Part shown: piece after piece, positions 8,492 to 16,918 of the stretch | How positions within the stretch are numbered: the stretch's first letter is position 1 | How the letters are laid out: every line of letters starts with the position of its first letter | Origin: Candidatus Omnitrophota bacterium | GTDB taxonomy: Bacteria > Omnitrophota > Gorgyraeia > Zapsychrales > Zapsychraceae | Direction: 5' to 3' | Assembly: GCA_020632495.1 (NCBI GenBank) | Contig: JACKFL010000005.1 | Coordinates: forward strand, 930,001-994,000 | Length of the DNA stretch: 64,000 nucleotides | Notes under the pieces: model-generated | Told to the model about the DNA's origin: nothing | The model's database searches: none | The model's input: the letters and a program-made list of their open reading frames with translations, nothing else | Translations under genes and position numbers: made by a program

Positions 8492-10585
8492 ATGCTCGGT
8501 TTCTTTACACTGGTCCCCATCTGCGCGGTGATCGCGCTCGGTTTCGCTTTGTTCCTCACGCTGAAGATTCTCAAGGCGGATGAAGGGAACGAAAAAATGG
8601 TGGAAATCGCCCAGGCGGTCCGGGAGGGAGCCGCGGCTTACCTCAAGCGCCAGTATAAGGTTTCGGGCATCTTTTTTCTGGTTGTCTTTTGCCTGCTGAT
8701 GCTGCTGGCGTTTCAGGGCTACCTCGTTATCTTCGTCCCGTTCGCGTTTCTGACCGGGGGGCTGTTCTCGGCCCTGGCCGGTTTCTGCGGGATGAAGATC
8801 GCCACGCTCTCCAGCGCGCGCACCGCCAATGCCTGCCAGCATTCCCTGAACCAGGGGTTGCGACTCGCCTTTTCATCCGGTTCGGTGATGGGATTCATCG
8901 TCGTCGGACTCGGCCTTCTCGATTTGAGTTTCTGGTTTTACAGCCTCGACTGGTACTACTCCCACCATCTGGTCCCCGAGGGAATGGACAAGATCACCGC
9001 CACTACGAGTACCATGCTGACCTTCGGTATGGGCGCCAGCTTTCAGGCCCTGTTCGCCCGGGTTGGCGGAGGGATCTTCACCAAGGCCGCCGACGTGGGC
9101 GCTGACTTGGTCGGAAAGGTGGAAGCCGGGATACCGGAGGACGATCCGCGTAATCCCGCGGTCATTGCGGACAATGTCGGCGATAACGTCGGGGACGTGG
9201 CCGGGATGGGAGCAGACCTTTACGAATCCTATGTCGGGTCGATCGTGGCCACCGCCGCCTTGGGCGTCGCCGCCGGGCTCGGTGTCAACGGGGTCACGGT
9301 GCCGATGGTCATGGCGGGTGTCGGGATCATCGCCTCGATTATCGGGATGAATTTTGTCAGCACCAAGGAAGATGCCACCCAGAAAGCACTGCTTAATGCG
9401 CTGCGCAAAGGGATTTTTATCGCCTCCGGAGTAGTCGTGGCCGCCGCCTATGTGATTATCCGACTGCTGCTCGGCCCGGAATATGTGGGGATCGCCTGGG
9501 CCGTGATCACCGGTCTGGCCGCCGGGATATTGATCGGGCTTTGTACGGAATATTACACGTCCTCGCACTATAAACCGACGCAACACATCGCCGACACCGC
9601 GCTCACCGGACCGGCAACGCTGATTATCGAAGGATTATCGGTGGGGATGCAGTCGACGGCCTTTCCGATGGTGATCATCGCGCTGGCCACCATCGCGGCC
9701 TTTGGTTTGGCGGGCGGATTCGAGAATTTCAGCCTGGGCTTGTACGGGATCGGGATCGCGGCCGTGGGGATGTTGAGCACGCTGGGCATCACGCTGGCCA
9801 CCGACGCTTACGGTCCGGTCGCCGACAATGCCGGCGGCAACGCCGAGATGGCCGGACTGGATCCCAAGGTCCGGGAACGGACCGACGCGCTCGATTCGCT
9901 GGGCAATACCACCGCCGCCACCGGCAAGGGCTTTGCCATCGGATCGGCGGCGCTTACGGCCCTGGCGTTGATCGCTGCGTTCAAGGAAAAGGTCGTACTG
10001 GAAGGCGCGGTGATGGACCTTGATCTGATGGACCCGTTGGTCCTGGTGGGGCTGTTTATCGGGGCGATGATGCCGTATCTGTTTTCGTCACTGACGATGA
10101 GCGCGGTCGGCCGCGCGGGGAGTGAGGTCGTGATCGAGGTCCGGCGCCAGTTCAAAGAGATCGCCGGGATTATGGAAGGCACGGCCAAACCGGATTACGC
10201 CCGCTGCGTCGATATCGTGACCACCTCGGCGCTCAAGGAAATGCGTGTCCCCGCCGTGATCGCCATCGTTACCCCGGTGGCCATCGGCTTTCTCTTCGGG
10301 ATCAACAGCGTCGGGGGTCTCCTGATCGGCGCCACGGCCTCGGGATTCCTGCTGGCGGTCATGATGGCCAATTCCGGCGGCGCCTGGGACAATGCCAAAA
10401 AGTATATTGAAGAGGGGAATCACGGCGGCAAGGGTTCCAACGCCCACAAGGCCGGTGTGGTCGGAGATACCGTGGGTGATCCGTTCAAAGACACCTCGGG
10501 GCCGAGCATCAATATCCTGATCAAGCTGATGTCCATGGTTTCCATCGTATTTGCCGCCATCATCGTCGACAAATCCCTGTTCTGA
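8492..10585 (+). CDS. hppA: Membrane-bound ion-translocating pyrophosphatase, K+-dependent type
   Basis: The enzyme hydrolyses cytoplasmic pyrophosphate and pumps H+ or Na+ across the inner membrane. At 697 residues with about 16 helices it is full length. The substrate-site signature DVGADLVGKVE is at residues 201-211, followed by EDDPRNPAVIADNVGDNVGD. In the segment GNTTAATGKGFAIGSAAL the residue near 475 is Ala rather than Lys, the known marker of the K+-dependent subfamily. H+ versus Na+ specificity is not decided here. AAGGAG precedes the ATG. It is separated from upstream genes by a terminator. Confidence 0.96.
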   Translation: MLGFFTLVPICAVIALGFALFLTLKILKADEGNEKMVEIAQAVREGAAAYLKRQYKVSGIFFLVVFCLLMLLAFQGYLVIFVPFAFLTGGLFSALAGFCGMKIATLSSARTANACQHSLNQGLRLAFSSGSVMGFIVVGLGLLDLSFWFYSLDWYYSHHLVPEGMDKITATTSTMLTFGMGASFQALFARVGGGIFTKAADVGADLVGKVEAGIPEDDPRNPAVIADNVGDNVGDVAGMGADLYESYVGSIVATAALGVAAGLGVNGVTVPMVMAGVGIIASIIGMNFVSTKEDATQKALLNALRKGIFIASGVVVAAAYVIIRLLLGPEYVGIAWAVITGLAAGILIGLCTEYYTSSHYKPTQHIADTALTGPATLIIEGLSVGMQSTAFPMVIIALATIAAFGLAGGFENFSLGLYGIGIAAVGMLSTLGITLATDAYGPVADNAGGNAEMAGLDPKVRERTDALDSLGNTTAATGKGFAIGSAALTALALIAAFKEKVVLEGAVMDLDLMDPLVLVGLFIGAMMPYLFSSLTMSAVGRAGSEVVIEVRRQFKEIAGIMEGTAKPDYARCVDIVTTSALKEMRVPAVIAIVTPVAIGFLFGINSVGGLLIGATASGFLLAVMMANSGGAWDNAKKYIEEGNHGGKGSNAHKAGVVGDTVGDPFKDTSGPSINILIKLMSMVSIVFAAIIVDKSLF

Positions 10586-10660
10586 TCCACGCGAGATGAT
10601 TCCGGGGATCGCAACCTCTTCCAACACCTTTAGAACATCAGCCGCGGCCGGATTTCATTA

Positions 10661-13132
10661 ATGCGATTCCTGTCCCAAAAAACATCCGTCGCCTACGCTA
10701 CCCTCCTCGTCACCAGCTTTATCATCCTGATCCTGCAGATCATCCTGGCGTCCTATCTGCGCGCCTATCTCAAACTTCCTTTTTTATCCGTGTCGTTTGC
10801 TTTTCTGGGATTGAGCTCCGCCGGGCTGGTCGCGTACTATTACTTCCGTGACCTCACGCTCCCGCAGCTGCTGTTCAAGGTGCAGGCGTTGCTGCAGGTC
10901 TTCGGCATACTGCTGATTTTTTACTTCTGCTATTTTTTTCAGAATACCATTCAATCCCAAATCAATCCCCTGGTAAATCTGGTGCTGCAGGACCAGATCC
11001 CGACGGACCAGGACGTGCGCAGCTTCTTCGCCGCCGTGTACAAGTTGTCCTTTTCCAACGGGCTTTACTTCTCGCTGTGCTTTTTCGTAGTGGGCCTGAT
11101 CTTCTCGCTGATCTACAAGTTTTTCAGTGAGGAGGCGGCCAAGCTGTATTTCTATGATCTGTGCGGGGCGACGCTGGGTTGCGTGCTGGGCAGTTATTTA
11201 CTGAATGTGGTCGAGATCAGCACGATCCCCATTCTGATCGCGCTGATCGCCTTTATCTTCGCGCTGTTGATCAATCTGCGCGGGGAAGGGAGCCGGCTGG
11301 GCATGATGTCCTCGGCCATATGCGCGCTGCTGGCGGGCGGATTGTTGATATCCAACACGGTGTCGGACGCCTTTCATGTCCGCATCGAGAATGAAGTCTG
11401 GTCGGAATGGAACGCCTACTCGCGCGTGACGCTGGTCAAGAAGGGCTTCGACGAGAAAAGCGGCGAGATGGAGTACAAGTTCATGCTGGACAACGGCGCC
11501 GGCATCGCCCATGTGGTGAAGTTCAAGCCGGATGATCCTTACCGCCTTAAACCGTTTGAGGAATTCTCCGCCGCGACATTGGCGTTTCTCAAAGGAACAC
11601 CGGACGACATGCTCGTGCTGTGCGCGGGCGCGGGCAACGATATGGTCGAGTCCTACAGCTATTCCCGCGGCCGGACCGATATCACGGGGATCGAGCTCAA
11701 TCCCCTGATCGTCAAAAAGGCCCGGAGCACCGAAGAGTTTCACCTGAAAGAGTTCTTCGAACGCGACGGCGTCCACATGATCGTGGCCGAGGGCAGGACG
11801 TTTCTGGAGGCGACGGACCGCAAGTACAGCGTGGTGCTGTATTCCTGGGCCGGGTCGCCGCGCAACACTTACCTGGGCATCACGGCCAATACCTCGCAGT
11901 TCCTTTACACCCGCGAGGCCTTCCAGCGCGTGTTGAATATCCTTAAAGACGACGGCTACATCGGGATCGTTAACGGCAATAAGCTGAAGCTTTTAGGTTC
12001 CTTCAAAAAATCGTTCGCCGCGCTGGGGGTCGAAGATATCTCCGCGCATGTCGTGCTGGTCGCCCCGCGGGACGTCGTCGAAGCGGGTATCCGTTCAAAC
12101 ATGCTCGGGCCCGTGGATCATGCCCGGCTCCTGGTCAAGCGGACCCCGTTTACCGCACAGGAGGTACGGCTCATTCAAAGCAACGCCCGGAAAATGGATT
12201 ACCTGCTGGTCTACGCGCCGCACACCGACGGCCTGGACCTGCATCCCAACAGCCTGGAGGCGGCCAAGCTCATCCGCACCGTTACCGCGGCTAAGGACGT
12301 GCGGGCGGTATTGACCGACCTCAGCAACCGGCAGCTGGCTGATTACCGTCCCATCAGCGACGACAAACCGTTTCTCGACAACTACTACCATTTGCCGTCC
12401 CTGCTGAGTATCGGATTTTGGAGGGACTACTTTGCCGGGAATTCACAGCTGGCGTTCAGCCATCACCTGCTGCATTTCTATAATTTTGCCTTTGTGCTGG
12501 TCCTGATCCTCGCAGGCGCGTTTATGCTGGGGGCCACGTTGCTGATCAAGCGCCGCGAGGTCCGGGTCCGTCGCGATCTGCCGTGGCTGTATTTCTTTTC
12601 CTGCCTCGGCATCGCGTTCATGTTTGTGGAAATCAGTTTTCTGTACCAGTTTATCCTCTATCTGGGGAATCCGATTTATTCCTTCTCGGTGATCCTGGCC
12701 GGGGTCCTGTTTTCGCTCGGACTGGGATCGCTGGCCTCGGACAGGCTGTGCGGCTCCCGACGCCTGAATCTGCGCACAATCGCGATACTCTGCGCCGGGA
12801 TCCTGGGGGCGGGATATGTTTACATCCCGTGGGTCATAACCCGGACCCTGGGTATGGGCCTGGCCTGGCGGATTCTGCTGGCGTTTGTCATCATTCTCCC
12901 CACCGGCTTCATTTTGGGCATGATGTTTCCCCAGGGGATCAAGCTGGTCGGCCGGATCAACCGGAATTTACTGCCGCTGGCGTGGGGCCTGAACGGCTAT
13001 TTGAGCGTCATCGGCAGCGCGCTGAGCATCTACCTGGCGCCGATCGTCGGTTTCAGCGGACTTTCGCTTATCGGGGCGGCCCTGTATGTCACGCTGGTCC
13101 TTGTTCCGCTGGACATGCCCGGGGAGGGATAG
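10661..13132 (+). CDS. Spermidine-synthase-like methyltransferase-fold protein fused to membrane domains, 823 aa
   Basis: An N-terminal membrane block (about residues 10-235, seven or so helices) precedes a Rossmann-fold aminopropyltransferase-like domain at about 240-530. That domain carries the nucleotide-binding segment VLCAGAGNDMVES and GIELNPLIVKKA, where the acidic residue would bind the nucleoside. A C-terminal membrane block (about 605-815) follows. Such fusions are widespread but biochemically uncharacterised. Whether it makes polyamines is unknown; the canonical YHE gate and catalytic Asp are not clearly visible. A substrate handled at the membrane is plausible. Confidence 0.8.
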   Translation: MRFLSQKTSVAYATLLVTSFIILILQIILASYLRAYLKLPFLSVSFAFLGLSSAGLVAYYYFRDLTLPQLLFKVQALLQVFGILLIFYFCYFFQNTIQSQINPLVNLVLQDQIPTDQDVRSFFAAVYKLSFSNGLYFSLCFFVVGLIFSLIYKFFSEEAAKLYFYDLCGATLGCVLGSYLLNVVEISTIPILIALIAFIFALLINLRGEGSRLGMMSSAICALLAGGLLISNTVSDAFHVRIENEVWSEWNAYSRVTLVKKGFDEKSGEMEYKFMLDNGAGIAHVVKFKPDDPYRLKPFEEFSAATLAFLKGTPDDMLVLCAGAGNDMVESYSYSRGRTDITGIELNPLIVKKARSTEEFHLKEFFERDGVHMIVAEGRTFLEATDRKYSVVLYSWAGSPRNTYLGITANTSQFLYTREAFQRVLNILKDDGYIGIVNGNKLKLLGSFKKSFAALGVEDISAHVVLVAPRDVVEAGIRSNMLGPVDHARLLVKRTPFTAQEVRLIQSNARKMDYLLVYAPHTDGLDLHPNSLEAAKLIRTVTAAKDVRAVLTDLSNRQLADYRPISDDKPFLDNYYHLPSLLSIGFWRDYFAGNSQLAFSHHLLHFYNFAFVLVLILAGAFMLGATLLIKRREVRVRRDLPWLYFFSCLGIAFMFVEISFLYQFILYLGNPIYSFSVILAGVLFSLGLGSLASDRLCGSRRLNLRTIAILCAGILGAGYVYIPWVITRTLGMGLAWRILLAFVIILPTGFILGMMFPQGIKLVGRINRNLLPLAWGLNGYLSVIGSALSIYLAPIVGFSGLSLIGAALYVTLVLVPLDMPGEG

Positions 13133-13272
13133 CGCGGACGCTCTGTGTCGGCCGCGGGCACACCGAGCCTTCCAACTTTTCCGAAATTCCATCGACAAGC
13201 CCGTCAATCCTCGTTAGAATACCTTCATAACTTTTCCGACAACATTCCTGCCGTTACGCAAACTGTAACCGT

Positions 13273-14793
13273 ATGTCTCAACCTCGATTAAGCGAAGCGC
13301 ATCATCCCCGTCCGCAATGGCGGTCGCGGATGGGTTTTATTTTGGCGGCCATCGGTTCGGCCGTCGGTTTGGGAAACATCTGGCGCTTTTCCTATCTGTG
13401 TTACGAAAACGGCGGCGGCGCGTTTCTCATTCCTTATTTTACGGCTTTGTTTGTCGTCGGGATCCCGCTGATGATCCTCGAGCTCGGTATCGGCCACCGC
13501 ATGCGCGGGTCCGCGCCGATGGCGATGGCAACCGTCAACCGCCGCTGGGAATGGCTGGGCTGGTTCGCGGTGTTGATCGTCATGTACGGGATCATGCTGT
13601 ATTACTCGACGGTGATCGCCTGGTGTCTGAACTATGTGTTCTATTCCTTCAATCTGGCCTGGGGCGACGATCCCAACAGTTTTTTCTTTAAAGAGTTTTT
13701 GCAGATGGCGGAGAAGCCCTTCGACATGGGCGATGTCCGCATGCCGATCCTCACGTCGCTGGCGGCGGTTTGGTTTTTTTCCTGGCTGATCGTCTTCTTC
13801 GGGATCCAGAAGGGCGTGGAGCTGGCCAACAAGATCTTCATGCCGATGCTGTTGTCGCTGATCCTCATCCTGGTCTTCTGGAGTGTGAGCCTCGAGGGAG
13901 CGGGCAAAGGGATCGCGGTATATCTGAAACCCGATTTCAGCAAACTCGGCCAGCGCAAGATCTGGATCGACGCCTTTTCGCAGATCTTCTTCACGTTGTC
14001 GCTGGGCTTCGGGATCATGATCGCCTACGCGTCGTATCTCCCCAAGAAGGTGGATATCGTCAAGGACGCGCTGATCATCAGCCTGGGCAATTCGGCATTC
14101 TCGTTTATCGCCGGGTTTGCCGTCTTCGGCACGCTCGGCTACATGGCCCACGCCACGGGCGTTCCGGTTACCGAGGTCGTCAGCGAGACGATCGGACTGG
14201 CGTTCGTGTCGTACCCCAAGGCCATCAGCCTGATGCCGGCCTTTTCCAATGTGTTCGGCGTCGTGTTCTTCGCGATGCTGGTGATCGCCGGGCTCTCGAG
14301 CGGGATCTCCATCCTGGAGGCCTTCAGCTCGGCGCTGATCGACAAATTCGGATATAACCGCGGCGGCGTGGTGACCTTTGTCTGCATCACCGGCCTGGCC
14401 GGCAGCGTGGTCTTTACCACCAAGAGCGGGCTGATCTGGCTGGATATCGCCGATCACTTTATTACGCACTACGGACTGATGATCATCGGTATTCTGCAAT
14501 GTATTGTGGTGGCGTGGATTTACAAGGCCAGCAAACTGCGCAAACATATTAACAGCGTGGCGCCGCCCCTGTTGTCGTCGATTTGGGACACCTGTGTGAT
14601 GTACGTGACCCCGCTGGTGCTGGTTGCGCTGATCGCCAACGACTTGATCACCGAACTCAAGGCCCCGTACGGCGGGTACGATCTGTCCGGGGTCCTGTTG
14701 ATCGGTCCTGTCTGGATGGTGATCATCCTGATCGCCTCTTTGTTCATTTCGAACTATCCCTGGAAGAAAGAGCTCCAGGACAATCATCATTAA
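13273..14793 (+). CDS. Neurotransmitter:sodium symporter (NSS/SNF) family transporter
   Basis: NSS proteins import amino acids or amines with Na+. The helix-1 signature GFILAAIGSAVGLGNIWRFSYL with ENGGGAFLIPYF is at about residues 16-60, and about 12 helices follow. Na+ and substrate site residues in unwound helix 1 (AVGLGN) are intact. The length of 506 matches bacterial members such as LeuT and MhsT. The substrate is unknown. Confidence 0.92.
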   Translation: MSQPRLSEAHHPRPQWRSRMGFILAAIGSAVGLGNIWRFSYLCYENGGGAFLIPYFTALFVVGIPLMILELGIGHRMRGSAPMAMATVNRRWEWLGWFAVLIVMYGIMLYYSTVIAWCLNYVFYSFNLAWGDDPNSFFFKEFLQMAEKPFDMGDVRMPILTSLAAVWFFSWLIVFFGIQKGVELANKIFMPMLLSLILILVFWSVSLEGAGKGIAVYLKPDFSKLGQRKIWIDAFSQIFFTLSLGFGIMIAYASYLPKKVDIVKDALIISLGNSAFSFIAGFAVFGTLGYMAHATGVPVTEVVSETIGLAFVSYPKAISLMPAFSNVFGVVFFAMLVIAGLSSGISILEAFSSALIDKFGYNRGGVVTFVCITGLAGSVVFTTKSGLIWLDIADHFITHYGLMIIGILQCIVVAWIYKASKLRKHINSVAPPLLSSIWDTCVMYVTPLVLVALIANDLITELKAPYGGYDLSGVLLIGPVWMVIILIASLFISNYPWKKELQDNHH

Positions 14794-14899
14794 GAGGTGC
14801 CGGGCGCTGGAAGTGAGGAGAGGGCCTTATGAATCGTTGCCGATTTCTCCGTTCCGACTTCTTGCCCGAGCATATCGATTAACCTAAGGGAGTACTATC

Positions 14900-15304
14900 G
14901 TGATTCACAAGATTCTAAACCGGATTCCGTTCTTCAAAAAATTGTTGATGCTGCCTATTCTGGCCTCGCTGAGCGGGTGTGTGTACCTGGTCGTCGGGGG
15001 GATCGGCGCTTTGGGAGGGTATGTGGTCAGTCCCGACACGGTGGAGGGGATCGCCAAGACCGAGTCCGACGCGGTTTGGGAAACGGCCCTCGAAGTCGTG
15101 TCCGTCCTGGGGATGGTCACCGAATCGTCCCGGGACGCGGGGATTATCCTGGTGAACGTCGAGAGGGCCCATGTCCGCATCACCATTGAGGCGCTGACCG
15201 ACCATCAAACCAGGATCAGCGTCAAGGCCCGCCGTTACAACTTCCCGCGCATATCCACCGCGCAGAACGTCTTTGTGAAGATTATGTCGCAACTTACCGA
15301 GTAA
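14900..15304 (+). CDS. DUF3568-type lipoprotein, 134 aa
   Basis: The GTG start at 14900 has AAGGGAG about 9 bases upstream. A basic N-terminus and hydrophobic stretch end in the lipobox LSGC (about residues 26-29), so this is a lipid-anchored envelope protein and an Lnt substrate. It then shows a GGIGALGGYVVSPDTVEG segment typical of DUF3568 proteins and a compact domain of about 80 residues. The molecular role is unknown. It is the last host gene before tRNA-Phe. Confidence 0.8.
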   Translation: MIHKILNRIPFFKKLLMLPILASLSGCVYLVVGGIGALGGYVVSPDTVEGIAKTESDAVWETALEVVSVLGMVTESSRDAGIILVNVERAHVRITIEALTDHQTRISVKARRYNFPRISTAQNVFVKIMSQLTE

Positions 15305-15390
15305 GCGCCGTATTTGCGCCGGAAGAGGCTTCGGGAGATAGGGAAATTTCTCTTGAGAGGCATGGGCCCTCCGGCGGACGTTTAATTTTA

Positions 15391-15419
15391 TTGACAACGG
15401 CGGGGGCGTTGGTTACAAT
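15391..15419 (+). promoter_or_regulatory. Consensus promoter for tRNA-Phe
   Basis: TTGACA (15391-15396), a 17-base spacer and TACAAT (15414-15419). The start would fall near 15426, about 30 bases before the mature tRNA. Confidence 0.85.
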
Positions 15420-15457
15420 GACCATCAATTCCGACCCGCCCGAAACCGATAATTCTT

Positions 15458-15533
15458 GCCGAGATAGCTCAGTTGGTAGAGCAGAGGCCTGAAAAGCCTT
15501 GTGTCCCCAGTTCAACTCTGGGTCTCGGCACCA
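15458..15533 (+). tRNA. tRNA-Phe (GAA), CCA encoded
   Basis: This is a 76-base cloverleaf: acceptor GCCGAGA/TCTCGGC, D-arm with AGCTCAGTTGGTAGAGC, anticodon loop CTGAAAA (anticodon GAA), T-arm CCCAG/CTGGG with TTCAACT, discriminator A and encoded CCA. From the anticodon loop onward it is duplicated at 24285-24326, so this tRNA is the integration site of the adjacent element and its 3' half is probably element-derived. Confidence 0.96.
15489..15530 (+). repeat. attL, left 42-bp att repeat
   Basis: It matches 24285-24326 over 42 bases with a single C/T difference at 15524. It starts with CTGAAAAG in the tRNA anticodon loop and runs to the discriminator base. Confidence 0.92.
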
Positions 15534-15589
15534 TTTTTATGAAGCAATAAGATACATAACCTATTCTGAAAGAAGAGCTTGGGCTACAA

Positions 15590-15620
15590 AAGCCCCCCAG
15601 AAATCCTGGGGGGCTTTTTT
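15590..15620 (+). terminator. Rho-independent terminator downstream of tRNA-Phe
   Basis: GCCCCCCAG pairs with CTGGGGGGC around a 5-base loop, followed by TTTTTT. It lies inside the element, so the element appears to supply the tRNA with its terminator. Confidence 0.9.
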
Positions 15621-15657
15621 CATGAATTGGTACAATTTGATACTAATTATCATGATT

Positions 15658-15690
15658 TTTAGCACGTTTTTAGCACACTTTTAGCACACA
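15658..15690 (+). repeat. Left integrase arm-site candidates (TTTTAGCAC repeats)
   Basis: Three direct copies of TTTAGCAC (followed by G, A, A) in 33 bases. The first 21 bases recur exactly at 24159-24179 beside the integrase stop. Paired short repeats just inside both att sites are what arm-type binding sites of tyrosine integrases look like. Confidence 0.6.
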
Positions 15691-15832
15691 TCAAATCGAC
15701 TTAAAGTGGGGTATAGTATCGGAATTCGGGCGGTATTGGCGATTTTGCCCTTCGGATAAAATTTTACCGCTTGTTGTACTTCGTAATACCGTCCCTATTT
15801 CATAAGATAACTTACAAAGAAGGAGATCAAAA

Positions 15833-16030
15833 ATGGGGAAGAAACGAACGAAAAGGAATGCTATTGATTGGGACAATATCAAAGTCACCTTTGTCCGTGC
15901 AGATAAAAACAACCTTAATCCACATAATCCTAATAGCAAACTGACACCGGAACAGCGACGCAAGAAAATGGTCGCCATATCAGCGCAGATACTACTAGAG
16001 TCCGACTTTTTTGAATGTCCTGAGAGATGA
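15833..16030 (+). CDS. Small basic hypothetical protein, 65 aa
   Basis: AAGGAG lies 9 bases upstream of the ATG. The N-terminus is highly basic (MGKKRTKRN), followed by DWDNIKVTFVRADKNN and a helical tail KLTPEQRRKKMVAISAQILLE. The family is not recognised. It is the first gene inside the left end of the element, where accessory integration or regulatory proteins often sit, but no function is assigned. Confidence 0.55.
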   Translation: MGKKRTKRNAIDWDNIKVTFVRADKNNLNPHNPNSKLTPEQRRKKMVAISAQILLESDFFECPER

Positions 16031-16031
16031 C

Positions 16032-16093
16032 CCGTATTTGGCGGTAATGCTGTCCCTTAGACGATTGCGCCAAGCAATTTGAGGGCTTGGCTA
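16032..16093 (+). repeat. Cassette-boundary repeat, copy 1
   Basis: GTATTTGGCGGTAAT, a variable middle, then GCCAAGCAATTTGAGGGCTTGGCTA. The second half forms a hairpin GCCAAGC/GCTTGGC. A second copy is at 19100-19169, again just after a gene end. It was possibly copied with cargo units. Confidence 0.65.
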
Positions 16094-16136
16094 GCCGAAA
16101 ATCGAAGGTTACAAAAAGTCAGTAGAATCAAGTCTG

Positions 16137-16165
16137 TTGACAATAAGAGCGTTTTTTGTTATTTA
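16137..16165 (+). promoter_or_regulatory. Sigma70-type promoter for a short transcript
   Basis: TTGACA (16137-16142), a 17-base spacer and TATTTA (16160-16165). It points into a stretch of about 90 bases that ends in a strong terminator. Confidence 0.55.
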
Positions 16166-16171
16166 AAGTAC

Positions 16172-16262
16172 ACGTACTATGATTTGTGTGGTGTCGTGCA
16201 AAGGATAATTCCGCCACCTAAGAATAAAAAACCTTTGCCAGATCTGGCAGAGGTTTTTTTTT
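16172..16262 (+). ncRNA. Candidate small RNA of about 90 nt
   Basis: It lies between a consensus-like promoter and a terminator hairpin at 16229-16262 (CCTTTGCCAGA pairs with TCTGGCAGAGG with one G-T pair, then eight T). No ORF with a Shine-Dalgarno lies in it. The hairpin also separates the left-end gene from the two-gene unit at 16301, so it might be only a terminator with a spurious promoter. Confidence 0.35.
16229..16262 (+). terminator. Rho-independent terminator
   Basis: A near-perfect palindrome centred on CAGATCTG, 13 bp per arm, followed by TTTTTTTT. Confidence 0.85.
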
Positions 16263-16300
16263 AACTATGGTTTACAGTTTTATTGGAGAGGGGACGAAAT

Positions 16301-16915
16301 ATGAAAAAAATAAAAGAAAGAGTTTTAGAGATTGTTGAGATAGCTAAGGAATGCCCAGATAATATGCAGGCGATATGTTTTGAAGTGTTATTAGAAAATA
16401 TGTTATATGGTGGTGAAAGACAAAAGGAAGTGCCAAATCAACCGGTGCCAAGTCCAAATGCTGAACAACAGGAAACAAAGAATAGCGTTGAAGAATCAAG
16501 TGAAACACAGGAGGATATTCAAGCCAAGGATCTTCATGTAAAAATGAAGAAATTCTTGGAAAAGAACGGACTGACTTTGGATAACATTAACCAGCTGTAT
16601 TACAAACAGGATGGCAATATTTTACCTCTTTATGATGATCTAAAGTCTATTAAGACATCGGAAAGTCAGATTCGCATTGCGTTACTGCAAGCACTACAAT
16701 CGGCCATAACCACAGGAGAGTTTAGTTTTTCAATTGAAATGGTTCGTCAAGAAGCAGGCGAAAGGAAATGTTATGACAGTAAAAATTTTGGTACGAACTT
16801 TACGAATAATGCGACATCGTTTGATTTTGATAAATACAATAGGGAAATAAAGGAAGCAAAATTAAGTGAACAAGGTAAGAAAGAGCTCGCGGGTATAATT
16901 AAGGATCTACAATAA
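16301..16915 (+). CDS. Hypothetical protein, first gene of a HEPN pair, 204 aa
   Basis: The ATG at 16301 is preceded by GGAGAGGGG; an upstream TTG (16283) is less likely. The N-terminal region (about residues 1-40) is helical, about 45-80 is a polar Glu/Gln-rich linker, and the C-terminal domain (about 85-204) has repeated helix signatures (RIALLQALQSAITTGEFSFS and LSEQGKKELAGIIKDL). The family is not recognised. Its stop lies 3 bases before the start of a HEPN-motif protein, the usual arrangement of toxin and antitoxin or a two-subunit defence unit. Codon use is AT-rich like the rest of the element. Confidence 0.65.
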   Translation: MKKIKERVLEIVEIAKECPDNMQAICFEVLLENMLYGGERQKEVPNQPVPSPNAEQQETKNSVEESSETQEDIQAKDLHVKMKKFLEKNGLTLDNINQLYYKQDGNILPLYDDLKSIKTSESQIRIALLQALQSAITTGEFSFSIEMVRQEAGERKCYDSKNFGTNFTNNATSFDFDKYNREIKEAKLSEQGKKELAGIIKDLQ

Positions 16916-16918
16916 ATT

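Noticed and set aside
13288..14790. 500-codon minus-strand frame opposite the NSS transporter
   Set aside because: The translation is a His/Asp/Gln/Arg-rich shadow typical of the antisense of membrane-protein codons. The plus strand encodes a complete transporter.
16079..16264. 61-codon ORF across the sRNA region
   Set aside because: It runs through a repeat and a terminator stem and has no ribosome binding site.
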